Assembly: GCA_001466705.2 (NCBI GenBank)
Contig: LATX02000205.1
Coordinates: 62,001 to 126,000 of the forward strand
Origin: Moniliophthora roreri
Lineage: Eukaryota > Basidiomycota > Agaricomycetes > Agaricales > Marasmiaceae
Reading direction: 5' to 3'
DNA length: 64,000 nt
The translations under genes and the position numbers were made by a program. A model generated the notes under the pieces. It ran no database searches and was not told the origin of the DNA. It saw only the letters and a list, made by a program, of their open reading frames with translations. Positions 1-11,745 of the stretch are shown here, one piece after another. The number at the start of each line of letters is the position of its first letter. Within the stretch, counting starts at the first letter, position 1.

Positions 1-40
1 CTAGACCTAGACAGGTCGGCAAACATTCAGCTTGACCTTT

Positions 41-621
41 TGTTATGTTACTTGCACAGCAATGACAACTTCTCAACACTACTATGATGTAGCAGTGTTA
101 AGTTTCAAAAAAGTTCAAGTTTGAGTTCACTTAGCTTTCGCTAAGGTTTAGAGAGTACAGTTGAGGTGAGCAAGATAGAATGAATTAACTAGGTCAAGCT
201 GAAGTAGCTTAGACCTAGAGACTATCTACTTATACAATGATTGTAGCTATCAATTTGGATACAAACTGCTAAGTCGACATTGTTGTTTAGTAAACAAGTA
301 GAAAGCAATGGAACATGAAAGAATGTCGATGAAATCATAAGAAAGGAATATGACATCATAAGCAATGTCAGAGAAGATGTCATATAGAAAGAAACAGAAG
401 TGAATAGAATAGTGAAGTCATAATGATGTCATCATAACTCCTTAAATACGAAAAGGAAACATAGATGGAAATGGGAACTAGAAAGGTGTATATGTCCAGA
501 TGTCAATAAGAAGCATAGGTAAGCACTGAATAGTGCTTAAGAGACAAAAGTAGAAATGGAAAGAAAATAAAGTCTGTGACGTAAAGAAGAAAAATTAATG
601 TCTTCAGGATCAACTGTAACA
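41..621 (+). mobile_element. solo LTR, family 1, short copy
   Basis: It begins TGTTATGTTACTTGCACAGC and ends TGTAACA, giving the TG...CA ends and TGTTA/TAACA inverted termini expected of an LTR. A four-base CTTT lies on both sides (37-40 and 622-625), a weaker duplication than for the second copy at 3051. The two copies share their first ~100 bases and their middle motif (GTCAAGCTGAAG near 193 and 3804). No internal retrotransposon coding sequence adjoins it, so it is read as a solo LTR. Confidence 0.6.
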
Positions 622-1091
622 CTTTGACTGCAGATTGATGACATCAACAGGGACAGGTGAGTGCAGAGGGCAAGGGTGCTGGATGATGGCAAGAGTGGAT
701 GACAGCAAGGGAGGATGACAGCAAAGGTGGGCAACAGTGAGGGTGGACTGATAGTGACAATGGTGACAACAGGGGTAGATGGTAACAGTGAGTGTAGCAA
801 GGACAAGAGGAGGGATGGTGGTGGTATGAAGGAAAGAAAGAATCCATGGAGTTTGAAAATTGTTGAACAAAATAAACAAATGATTGTGGAGGTCTTCACT
901 CACATGATGACACATTGCAAACATCATTTCTTAGAGTTGCAATGACAGAATTTTCCTCCCCAAATTTCTGCAAAGAACTCCATGTAACTTATTTTGAACC
1001 TAGTAAATGCATACAAACCTCTGAAAATAGCTCCAGCACCAAAAACCTGAAGTATCCCCCATAACCACCCTTAACCACCCTTAACTGGTAA

Positions 1092-2824
1092 TGGCAGTAA
1101 TATGTCAAACCTAGAAAAGACCCACTTTTATTCATTTTACATTACTTTTGATTTGGAACACTTTAATATGACACAAGATAACAGGTAATAAGGACTAGAG
1201 TGAGCCCAGTCTGCTAGTCATTGCCTTGGAGAAGCTATGGTACCTTGGAAAGTACAAAGAGCTATATGATATGCTATATAGAGGTGTCTAAGCTGTACTT
1301 TCTGACTTATCTATATATCAGATTCAAAGCGGATCACTCCCAAAACCTGTAGGAAACCTAACTATGGCCCAATGAACACATTGGCTAGTTAACCAAGCTC
1401 TCAAAGTGCTATCAATGGGATTTTAATTTCTATTTTACCTTTCTATGATATCTGCAAGGTGCAACATGCAGTCAAACAGTACAGAGGTACTTAGAGGAGA
1501 CATCAAAACAGAAAGACAACTTAGAACAGGAATGATCACAGAATGATCCTCCTCTGAAGTCAATATATGGATCAAAGTCAAAGCAGGCAATCTCTTAGTA
1601 AAGAGTTCACTGGCAGCTAAACAATACAAGATAAACTAACTGGGTACAAAGTCCTCTCAGAAAGAAGGAAATCACTTCCAAAGGCCATCTACTACTTACA
1701 CACAGATATAACAAGACATAAGAAGAATATCTAATGCATAAGAAGTCCTAAATAAGACCAAATGTGCATTGTTGAAGGAGATAGGAACAGTAACAGCATG
1801 TTCTGACCTTGGAAGCTTTGGCCTCTAGACCCCTGCTGATGTGCAGATACTAGAAAGGGGAATGCTGTAAAGAAATGGGATGGATACAGCCATCTGCTCA
1901 TAGATACCTGACTTAGAAAAGAGAAAATACAAATTATAGAGTCCAGAACACCTGGAAACATAGATACCTGCATGGATATGGTTGGATACCCTAGTGGCCA
2001 GACTCCATGACATCTGAATATTCTCTCTTTTAGTATCTCAGTCACTCATTTATAATTTTCTGTAGATATATTCCATAGACTGTATAAAAGGACAGCTAGA
2101 TATTCATACATACTCAAGTAACTCTGCCCTCTCTGATTGTGAATACATGAAGAGTTTGTTTGGTGTATAAACTCATGTGCCATTCCAGTTTTGCTTCCTC
2201 ACTTCAGGCCCTGGAGATTGATTCTGAGTGACTCCAGAGAGATAGACATCTGATAATGAACTTGCATCATAAGAGATAAGAGTAACATCTTGAGTGTGTT
2301 ATAGCACTTTTCTAAGAGACACTTTACACCAAGAAGGAGCCTTGAGCACTTGGAGTGTGGCCTGTGTTGGGTATCAGGTTGTGACACACTTAGATTCTTA
2401 GCAAGAGGTGTGCCTGTGCTGAGCTCTTTGTAGAAATTGGTCTAGGATCTTTTCCAGTACACTGTGTGCTGTAGTTGTCTTAAGGAAGTCTTGAACTCCA
2501 TAGAGTCAGACTATATCGGCTATCGAGTCTTTGTATGGGACTGTAGCTCTTGTGTTTGTGCTTTGTGCACCGTGTTCTTTGTGTTTTGTGTGTGTGTTTG
2601 TAATATAAACCCTTTTTAAAACCATATATACTCCTCTGGAGGTGAACAATTTGAAGTAGATTGCTTTGATAAGAGAGAATCAACCTAGCTAAGAGTTTTA
2701 TTGGCATTCTAAGTGTGGCAACTCTGATCACGCCAATCCACACTTGCACAACAATCTGAGTTAGACTTTTGGAGGATATCTTTTGAATAGTTTTTCCACT
2801 AGTCTTATCTTAGACAAATTAGCA
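1092..2824 (+). mobile_element. solo LTR, family 2, with GGTAA target duplication
   Basis: This 1733-bp block starts TGGCAGTAATATGTC and ends TTAGCA. GGTAA is present directly before (1087-1091) and after it (2825-2829). It has interrupted another repeat, whose uninterrupted inverted copy is at 9995-10261. A TATA-like TGTATAAAAGG at about 2078-2088 is a likely LTR promoter. A second copy of the same family is at 6342-8796. No gag or pol frame is attached. Confidence 0.65.
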
Positions 2825-3050
2825 GGTAATGAGATGGTTAAGAGGGGGCTATATCTCACACAATACCAGTAAGTATGAGTAATATAGTTGTTATATCCCC
2901 TATTACTGAATTTAAGTTGGACTACAGTTATGCTATAGATATATCTACCTATTACCAGGCACTGGCAAGTTTCAGGTGTTTTAGCCACCCATAACCCATC
3001 AGTGCCTTTTGACATTTTGTGCAATAATAGAGACATAAAATTACCCTCTT
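2825..3050 (-). repeat. repeat of unknown class, interrupted copy
   Basis: Read on the minus strand it gives a short peptide containing HKMSKGTDGLWVAKTPETCQ. The plus-strand copy at 9995-10261 gives HKMSKGADGLWVTKMPETCQ, so the two are inverted copies of one family. This copy is cut on both sides by LTR insertions at 1092-2824 and 3051-4142. The conserved reading frame hints at a former coding region, but I do not recognise the protein. Confidence 0.55.
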
Positions 3051-4142
3051 TGTTATGTTACTTGCACAGCAATGTCAACAAATACAATACAAAGATGTCA
3101 CATTGTAGCTCAAGGTTAAGTTCAAGTTTGTTCAGAGGTCACACTATGGACAAAAGGTCCTTTTGGAGATTACTAAAATATTTGAGAAATATTGCTAAAA
3201 ACTAATACATTCTTCTGGGCAATATTTGCTCTAAACTTATTGTAAATTATTCTATATTAATAAAACATTTCCTTAATGCAATATTATAGAAATATATACT
3301 ATATTATTTACACTGAAAATAGTATTAAAATGTGCCCAAGTTATTGTGTTTTTCTGTACATCAAAAGTGTGTGAAATCCTAACCAAATTGGGCCAAAAAT
3401 CCGGATTTTTTTTGTTCTGGGAAAACAGAAGTAAAACTTAATCAAATTACCATACGCCAATTTAGTATACCTAAAACAGTTGCAAAACAGTAGGAAAAAA
3501 CAAAACTTTAACATATAAAATATTTGTGCTAAATGTGCCTAAAAACTAATGGAATATTTGATAATTCCCTCTTAGCTAAAATTAATAGGAAAGTATCAAG
3601 ATTTTAATCTAATTTTTATAAAATTTGGACAAAAAAAGTATAAAAGCAAAGCATATAATTTTAAGACTGTCTTTTTCATATTAAATCTATTTGTATTATA
3701 TAAACATTTTCAGTTGACTAAATTCTTTGGGAAGCTATCTCAAAAGAACTCTTTGTCTGTAGTCTCAAGAGGTTGTTGCAAGCACAAGGTTTGGATTAAC
3801 CAAGTCAAGCTGAAGAGCTAAGACCCAGTTTGTCTGCCTTAAATACATGTCTTGTATCTATGCATTTGTACCATTAGAAACTAGTAGAAACAATAGAAGG
3901 TTTTCAAAAAAGATATAAGAAAGAATGAGAGAGAATGTCAGAAAAAGTATCAGTAATCATAGAATATGAGAGAACTTCATAGAAAGAGAACATCTGGTCA
4001 GATGGTATAAGTACAGAGGTAGATAGAAAAGGGAACTGGGAACATGTAGTTGTCCAATGGAAAGGGGAACATATGTTCTGAGTATAATGTCATGTGATTG
4101 GGGACATGTCATATGTCTGAGGAGTTAGAGAAAATTGTAACA
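3051..4142 (+). mobile_element. solo LTR, family 1, long copy with CTCTT target duplication
   Basis: It begins TGTTATGTTACTTGCACAGC, ends TTGTAACA and is flanked by an exact 5-bp duplication, CTCTT, at 3046-3050 and 4143-4147. It is about 510 bp longer than the copy at 41-621, and most of the difference is accounted for by a nested element at 3139-3767. A solo LTR left by recombination is the simplest reading. Confidence 0.75.
3139..3767. mobile_element. TIR element nested in the LTR, AGAGG target duplication
   Basis: AGAGG occurs immediately before (3134-3138) and after (3768-3772). The ends are imperfect inverted repeats: TCACACTATGGACAAAAGG on the left, and TGAGACTACAGACAAAGAG on the complement of the right. 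The interior is extremely AT-rich with no coding frame, so it is non-autonomous. A 5-bp duplication with terminal repeats is unusual, and the superfamily is not settled. Confidence 0.5.
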
Positions 4143-4645
4143 CTCTTTCACCACTTTTATTGACAATAAAACTGTGTTCTGTCATTCAATTGTTTCCTTT
4201 GTAATATCCAATGACTCTAAAGGCTCATAAACAGTCAATGCAGATTCAGCAGAGCTGTGTATAGCTATAATTTGTCAACTCTCCCATCAACTTTGAGCCT
4301 CCTTTGGATTATACTATATATATAGTTAACAGTATGGTTACAGGCTTGCCTATAAATGCCACTACTTCACAACTCATTGTGGAAATATGAAAGGCTATTG
4401 TTTGCTTAGAGAAGTGATGCAGTAAATTGATATCAATGAAATTGTCTCTACAAGGCCAGATTGTTCAGACAGACTGCCCCAGCAGCAATAGCAGCAACTT
4501 CATCACTTGGTTTAGACTTAAGTCCACCAAGTTTATTCTGGATGGTCTGTATTCCAGATGCAGCAAATGTAAATGCAGCAGCTATTTGCAATGTCAGCTG
4601 AATGAGGTTTGATCCTTCCATGTATAACAGAGAATTCAAATGGTA

Positions 4646-5500
4646 CACTGGGTGCAATAAAGTGTAAGACATAAAGATTTTCTTTAATAAATCCTACAAC
4701 AATGCATGTGAATTATAGTAAATTACTTTTGAATTCATGTTGATAAATTTCTAATGATTTCACTAGTATAATACACATGTATTATGCTCATGTGTATTAT
4801 GCTAACATTATGCTAAACATTACCTTGATTTTATACTATATTACATAGTGTCTATGATAAAGCATAAAACCCATGTAGTACTTATCTAATTTATGCTTAT
4901 TTTATGCTATAAAGAGGAATTAGCATAAGTATACTGTTTCACATAAAGTAAGGCACATAACACATATATAGAAATCATCTTGAATCTTACCACTTTGTTA
5001 TGCTCACACTGTCTTAACAGCTTTATATCTTATGCCTATTCTAACTAGTTACCTTATTAGGCCTTTATAGAGGATATAGTGTGACACATACTCACTGCAT
5101 AGAGGCTATACTTACTACACAGAGACTATACTGCCTGATAGACCATGCATAGACTATACTCACTGTACAGAGATTATACTTACTGTATAGAGGCTATATT
5201 GCCCATGTTGACTATACTGCTTCTATAGAGATTCTACAGGAATACCAGACCAGGGGATTAATCCTCACTAAATATTTAGTGAAAGATTGCCACTAAAAGT
5301 TGATTCTTTGGGATCTTGGCAAGGTAATCCAGTAATCTGTGGTTAACCTGAATTGATTGCATGATCTGCTGGATCTATTAGTTCAGGCATGATCATATTG
5401 CAAGGATAGATTGTCACAGATTGATCTACATTAATATAGGTAATCCAATCAGTATCAATCCTAATCCAATACAATACAATCCAAATTCTAACTATCTAGC
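4646..5500 (+). repeat. inverted-pair repeat, left copy
   Basis: From CACTGGGTGCAATAAAGTG onward this stretch matches the reverse complement of 9939 down to about 8990. Matching landmarks include the motif near 4905-4985 (complement near 9610-9680) and CACTAAATATTTAGTG near 5267 (complement near 9247). The right end is approximate. It is a member of a dispersed AT-rich family; no coding content is visible. Confidence 0.6.
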
Positions 5501-6341
5501 AAAGGGTCAAGCTTTAAGCCCATACAACTTGGTACCTACATAGTAGAATGGGTATCAGGGGTAGACTGGCAACTTGGATTGATGGCAATGGGTGTTTGGA
5601 CATGGAAGGAGCATTAGTAAGGATGGGGATAGAATTAGTCAATTTTAAACTTTGCAGAAGGATGCAACAAAACTCACCCAGGTCTCATATTCTTTTCTAG
5701 ATATTCCCAGGCATAATTCATTACCTTTGGCACTAGTTCTGCTGTACAGAATTGGGGAAAGTGAAAGGATATCACTGCATAAGTCTGTAAGTTGCATGTA
5801 AAGAGAATCACCAACATACTGGTCAGCTATAATGATGAGGGTTGCTGGAGCTTTGAGGTAGGCTTATGTGAGAGCTTGTTACATTGGATAGAAGGTAATT
5901 GGGTACTTGAAGGTGGTGGTTTAGAAGAGAGCTTTGTTTAATTCCCATGTAGACTCTAGACCATTACTATATATGAAATTTTCTTGTCATGGGCACTCCA
6001 TGTTTGCCCCAGTGGCTACATGGGAATTCAACAGACTTCTTGCCTCCCAACCCCCATCATCACACCTTTGTTTCATGGTACATACTCCCCTTCACCTCCT
6101 TCACTTGTTGACCTCTTTATTTCACAGTAAGATCCATAGAGACAAGGAGAGTTGTAGGCTAGGCATAGTTGGAGATATGGCAACCAACATATGTTCCACA
6201 ATCTTACCCGCTAAATATAACTACTAACAAATGCCTTTGCCTAGTCATATGCCACTACATCTTGAATCAAGCCAAAGCTACAACTACTGATGCAAAACTA
6301 CATCCTCTTCCCAAAAAGCCACCAACTTCTCATGCTAGTCC

Positions 6342-8796
6342 TGGACACATTAATATGGCAAACCTAGAAAAGACCCAACTTTATGTGTTTTACATTACTT
6401 TTGAATCAGAACACTTTAATATAACATAAGATAATGGGTAATAAGGATTAGAGTGAGCCCAGTCTGCTACTAATTGCTTTAGAGAAGCTATGGTGCATTA
6501 GAAAGTACAAAGAGCTACATGATATGCTATACAGAGGTGTCTAAGCTGTACTTTCTGACTTATCTATGTATCAGATCCAAAGTGGGTCACTCCCAAAACC
6601 TGTAGAGAATCTAACTAGGACCCAATGAACACATTGGCTAGCTAACTGAGCTCTCAAAAGTGCTATCAATGGGAATTTTGTTTTATTTTAGCTTTCTATG
6701 AAATCTGCAAAGTGCAATGTGCAGTCAAACAGTATAGAGGTACTTAGAAGAGACATCAGCACAGAAAGACAACTTAGAACAGAAGCAATCAAAGAATGAT
6801 TGTCCTCTGGAGTTAATATACAGATCAAAATCAAAGCAGACAATCTCTTAATAAAGAGTTCAAAGGCATTATGACCATATGAAAATAACATAACTATGTA
6901 TGAAGTAACCTTGGAAGTAGGAAAACTACTTTTGCAGGACTATCACTACATAATAGATAGATACAATGAGACATACAAAGAATATCTAAGGCATGAGAAG
7001 TTCTAACTAAGACTGAGAATGCATAGTCAAAGGAGATAGGAACAGTAACAGCATGTTTCAACCTTAGAAACTTTGGCATCTAGGTCTTTGCTGATGTGTG
7101 AATGCCAGAAAGGGAAATGCTGTAAGGAAATGGGATGGACACACCCATTCACTCATAGATACCTGACTTAGAAAAAGAGAAAATACAAATTATAGAGTCC
7201 AGACCACCTGGAGAAGTAGATACCCACATGGATATAGTTGGATACCCTAGTGGCCAGACTCTGTGACATCTGAATATTCCCTCTTTTAGCATATCAGTCA
7301 CTCATTTATTATTTCCTGAATTATTGGACATTATTTATATTTTTCTGTAGATATATTCCATGGCACATATATAAGGACAGCTAGATATTCATATATGCTC
7401 AAGTAACTCTGCCCCCTCTGATTGTGAATACATGAAGAGTTTGTTTGGTGTATAATTGTGTGTGCCATTCCAGTTTTGCTTCCTTACTTCAGGCCCTGGA
7501 GATTGGTCCTGAGTAACTCCAGAGAGATAGACATCTGATAACAAACTTGCATTGTAAGAGATAAGAGTAACATCTTGAGTGTGTTATAGCACTTTTCTAA
7601 GAGACACTTTACACCAAGAAGAAGCCTTAGGCACTTGGAGTGTGGCCTGTGTTGAGTATCAGGTTTTGACACACTTAGAGTATTAGCAAGGGGTGTGCCT
7701 GCACTGAGCTCTTTGTAGAAATTGGTCTAGGACCTTTTCCAGTACACTGTGTGCTGTAGTAGTCTTAAAGAAGTCTTGAACTCTGTAGGGTCAGACTATA
7801 TCAGCTATNGGGAAATGCTGTAAGGAAATGGGATGGACACACCCATTCACTCATAGATACCTGACTTAGAAAAAGAGAAAATACAAATTATAGAGTCCAG
7901 ACCACCTGGAGAAGTAGATACCCACATGGATATAGTTGGATACCCTAGTGGCCAGACTCTGTGACATCTGAATATTCCCTCTTTTAGCATATCAGTCACT
8001 CATTTATTATTTCCTGAATTATTGGACATTATTTATATTTTTCTGTAGATATATTCCATGGCACATATATAAGGACAGCTAGATATTCATATATGCTCAA
8101 GTAACTCTGCCCCCTCTGATTGTGAATACATGACAAGTTTGTTTGGTGTATAATTTTGTATGCCATTCCAGTTCTGCTTCCTTACTTCAGGCCCTGGAGA
8201 TTGGTCCTGAGTGACTCCAGAGAGATAGACATCTGATAACAGACTTGCATTGTAAGAGACAAGAGTAACATCTTGAGTGTGTTGTAGCACCTTTCTAAGA
8301 GACACTTTACACCAAGAAGGAGCCTTGGGCACTTGAAGTGTGGCCTGTGTGTGTATCAGGTTGTGACACACTCTTAGAGTCTTAGCAAGGGGTGTGCCTG
8401 TGCTGAGCTCTTTGTAGAAATTGGTCTAGGACCTTTTCCAGTATGTTGTGTACTGTAGTTGTCTTAAGGAAGTCTTGAACTCCATAGGGTCAGACTATAT
8501 CAGCTATCAAGTCTTTGTGCAGGACTGTGGCTCTTATGTTTGTGCTTTGTGCACCATGTTCTTGTGTGTGTTTGTGTGTCTGAATATGAACCCTATAAAA
8601 ACCCATCTACACTCCTTTGGAGGTAAACACGTCAAAGTAGAACACTTCAATAAGAGAGAGTCAACCTAGCTAAGAGTTTTGTTAGCATTCTAAGTGCAGC
8701 AACTCTGATTATGTCAATCCACACTTGCACAACAACCTGAGTTAGACTTTTGGAGGTTATCTTTTGGGTAGTTGTCCACTAGTCTTATCTTAGACA
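6342..8796 (+). mobile_element. family 2 LTR copy containing a tandem duplication across an N
   Basis: The left end TGGACACATTAATATGG and the right end CTTATCTTAGACA align with the LTR at 1092-2824. It is longer because 7112-7808 is repeated almost exactly at 7810-8508 on the other side of the N at 7809. Without the duplication the length would be close to that of the first copy. No clear target duplication was found. Confidence 0.6.
7809..7809. other. single N, probable assembly join
   Basis: One ambiguous base separates two nearly identical ~697-bp direct copies. This is typical of a contig join or collapsed repeat, so the order and copy number here should not be trusted. Confidence 0.8.
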
Positions 8797-8989
8797 AATT
8801 AATGTCCCTTGCAATGTGTAGCCAACTCCCAACATCTTGTCTAATGTTCACATTGAGTGACCAACATGACAAATTATCTCTGGTCCTTCCTAGTGTGCAC
8901 TCAGGTGACAACTAATTATAGTGTGTTATTCATCTGCTAATTGTTCATGTTTACTCAACTTCACAAAAGCAGCAGGATTTCCAGGAGAA

Positions 8990-9939
8990 CTCTGACTTGT
9001 GGATTATGTGCCTGGCCCAGGCACAGATTATGGCAAAGGATTGGATTATAGAGGATTGGATTAAAGAGAATTGGGCTGGATTACATGTGATTGAGATAGA
9101 TTAGTGTTATGCTCTATGTATTGCTGATTGGATTGACAAGAATTATTCTGTGATGCCTCCACTTGGATATAGGTTATGGTTGAATTATGGGTCAGTTCAT
9201 AGATTAGATAGGAGTAAATACAGAATTAGCTATAGTAACAATCTTCCACTAAATATCTAGTGAGAATTATAATTCCCCAGGATTTAATTGTTGAGATTCT
9301 ACTTACTGTATAAAGACTAATCTATATTGAATCTACATTACCTGCATAGAGACCACTGATTAGTACATGCTGGGGTAATATACTAATTATTAGCATATTA
9401 TATAGTGTCTTACCAATTAATATAAACCTTAGACAATTTTATAATAATATATATATATTACTCTAATAATTCTTAGTACTTACTTTTAATTACATCTAAA
9501 GGTAGGTCTGCTCTCCATCTGCTCAGTTTATTACTATAAGTTATGTATAATTCTTAAGAATTATGCTGAATGTAACAAAGGTAAAATAATATCAAATGCT
9601 TAATAATCACATGAACTCTATTTAACATAAGGTATGTGCCTTACTTTATGTGAAATGGTATACTTATGCTAATTCCTCTTTATAGCATAAAATAAGCATA
9701 AATCAGATAAGTACTACATGGGTTTTATGCTTTATCATAGACACTATACAATATAGTATAAAATCAAGGTAATGTTTAGCATAATGTTAGCATGACACAT
9801 GTGTATGATGCTAGTGAAATCATTAGAAATTTGTTAACATAATTTACTATAATTCACATGCATTGTTGTAGGATTTATTAAAGAAAATCTAACATAAAGA
9901 TTAACATAATTCATGTCTTACACTTTATTGCACCCAGTG
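8990..9939 (-). repeat. inverted-pair repeat, right copy
   Basis: Reverse-complement partner of the repeat at 4646-5500. The outer end CACCCAGTG at 9931-9939 is the complement of the start of the left copy. The inner boundary is approximate. Confidence 0.6.
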
Positions 9940-9994
9940 GTATCTCACCATGACAACCTAGATAGAAAGTTGTAGGCATGACAATAATCTTCCA

Positions 9995-10261
9995 TTGTCT
10001 CCTCCAAGCAGTATAACAATGCCAGAGCTATATATAATGACATTGCACAAAATGTCAAAAGGTGCTGATGGGTTATGGGTGACTAAAATGCCTGAAACTT
10101 GCCAGCACCTGGTAATAGGTAGACATATTCATAGCACAACCCTAATTAAACTTGACTTGATCAGTAACAAAGGCTATAACAACTATGAGAATTGTACTGA
10201 CTGGTTTTGTGTAGGATATAACCCCCTTGTGACCACCTCTTTACCCACCATTACCAGTTAA
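9995..10261 (+). repeat. repeat of unknown class, uninterrupted copy
   Basis: Uninterrupted copy of the repeat at 2825-3050, in the opposite orientation, with an open frame from 9995 to 10261. Its outer end (CCTTAACTGGTAATGG on the complement) coincides with the end of the AT-rich island. The conserved frame in two copies suggests a former coding region, but the product is not recognised. Confidence 0.5.
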
Positions 10262-10680
10262 GGTCATTCCGTACAAACACTTGTATGGTGATCATGTGGA
10301 AATGGATTGGATTGTACGTTCGACGATGGACCTTCCCCTCCCAAAGATACTCGGTTACACTCGCCGTTTTCCGGAAGTGTACACAATCTATGTAAGTGGT
10401 GTGGCCGTTCCAACGTTCCCTGGCTAATTTACAACTCCAGACGCTATACAGAGAAAAGTGGCAGAGTTCATATCAAAGCTATCTCCTCGTTGTCGATCAG
10501 AATTACCATAAGGAGGGTGTCTGTGCCAAAGTTCTTAAAGCTGACAAAAATCCTACCGAAGCCGCACTACACAGGGCCAGGGCCCTCGAGGGACCATGGG
10601 CAAAAAAATCTGATCCAACGAAAGAAGCACTCAAACAGTTCCCGACATGGTCTGAAATGTCGGAATTGGGAGCAGAATGA
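10262..10680 (+). pseudogene. 3' part of a gene cut off by the repeat island
   Basis: An open frame runs from the repeat boundary to 10391. A 49-bp intron at 10392-10440 (GTAAGT...CTAAT...CAG) follows, and the frame then continues from 10441 to a TGA at 10678-10680. A methionine at 10302 could start a short product of about 109 residues, but the frame is open back to the boundary, so the 5' part has probably been lost. The product is hydrophilic with the stretch SYLLVVDQNYHKEG and no domain I recognise. A functional short gene starting at 10302 is the alternative. Confidence 0.45.
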
Positions 10681-11652
10681 ATGTGTTGTAATTAGCAGTT
10701 GCTCTGTACACTTTCATATTACAACAAATGTACACTCGCTTGTATCAAGATTATAGTAGTAGATTAGGAAAGCATTTGGAGGAATTACGAGTTGGTCAGT
10801 GAATGAAATAAGGTAATGCCGTACATCTTCTCCTTGCAATCTGTCAAGAGCGGACTGTGTTAGTCCAAGAATATGCGTTGAGTAAGAAAAGTTGAGAGAA
10901 TTAAGAACGTTCCTTATTCTTACCGTGAGCGAAGCTTCTACGAAAGAACAAGTCGACTCTAGTCAAGGTGAGCTTGGCTTCTACCTATGACGTCTCGGAA
11001 CCTTAACTTCACGCTGTAGCGAAAGGTTCAATACAAGTGCGATTTGAAGTAAGTCAAAAGATACAAAGCATTCTAAGTAACTGCTCTTTAAGTATATTTT
11101 CAATATTTGTAATAGTGTACTAAAGGAAAAGGGAAGAAAGGTGAAGAAAGGTAGAGAAGGTGGAGGAACAAAAGATTAGATCTGGGCGGAGTAAGCTAAC
11201 GAGCGAGGGCTATGAGGCTTGATAATTTAGCAAAGTGCCGTGTCCCATCACAGAGGTCGACATACCATCCATCCGACAATTTCGTGTCTGGGGCTTGAGC
11301 GACAAGGTATCCATCCAGGTTAGCTGGATTCAACATTTGAATGCTGCCGATGGACTCCTCATGTGTATTAAATGAAAGAACCAGCAAAAAAGGAACACTA
11401 TAGCCCACCTACGGCCCGTTCTCAGATTTCCTAGCGCACGCTTAAACGAGTACACCATTGAAACTCCCTGATAGTCGGTTTCGGCCCGGGTTATGAACTT
11501 GCTTGTCAATGCTCGGGGTACCGACAGGGTGCCTTCTAACAGATCGCAGTCTCATCAGACACGCAAGGAGTAATGGTACGCTGAGTGAAAAGACATGAAG
11601 CTAATGAACTAGGCAAACGGTGAGTAAAATTGGCGGATTTCCCCAAGACTAT
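10681..11652. other. no assignable gene
   Basis: Sequence of normal base composition. A 70-codon minus-strand frame at 11196-11408 is preceded by a possible acceptor, but no convincing partner exon was found and the product is not recognised. Confidence 0.4.
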
Positions 11653-11745
11653 GGTTCGATGGTGTAGTAGGTTATCACATCTGTCTTACATAGCGGGGTG
11701 TTTCGTTGTCAAAAATTTAACACAGAAGCTCTCCAGTTCGAACCA
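11653..11745 (+). pseudogene. tRNA-Val pseudogene
   Basis: The first half (GGTTCGATGGTGTAGTAGG, D-loop, CATCTGTCTTACA) matches the intact tRNA-Val genes of this window. It is followed by an insert and ACACAGAAG. The 3' part then jumps from CCAGTTCGA to ACC, so the distal T-stem and part of the acceptor stem are missing. The loop reads CTTACA where the others have CTAACA, so the anticodon would be UAC. It cannot fold as a tRNA. Confidence 0.7.

Larger units (their letters stand above)
1..10261. repeat. AT-rich, CpG-poor transposon island
   Basis: The whole stretch is AT-rich and has very few CG dinucleotides, whereas the DNA after 10261 is rich in them. It contains solo LTRs, inverted copies of the same repeats and no intact coding sequence; the open frames are short and simply follow the repeats. 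Depletion of CG fits methylation-driven C-to-T decay of repeats, which is known in basidiomycetes, but methylation cannot be seen here. Parts not listed separately (622-1091, 5500-6340, 8800-9000) contain only AT-rich sequence of the same character in which I recognise nothing. Confidence 0.85.

Noticed and set aside
4448..4672. Minus-strand frame with an alanine-rich helix-like stretch inside the repeat island
   Set aside because: Single copy here, inside decayed repeats, no recognisable gag or other domain.
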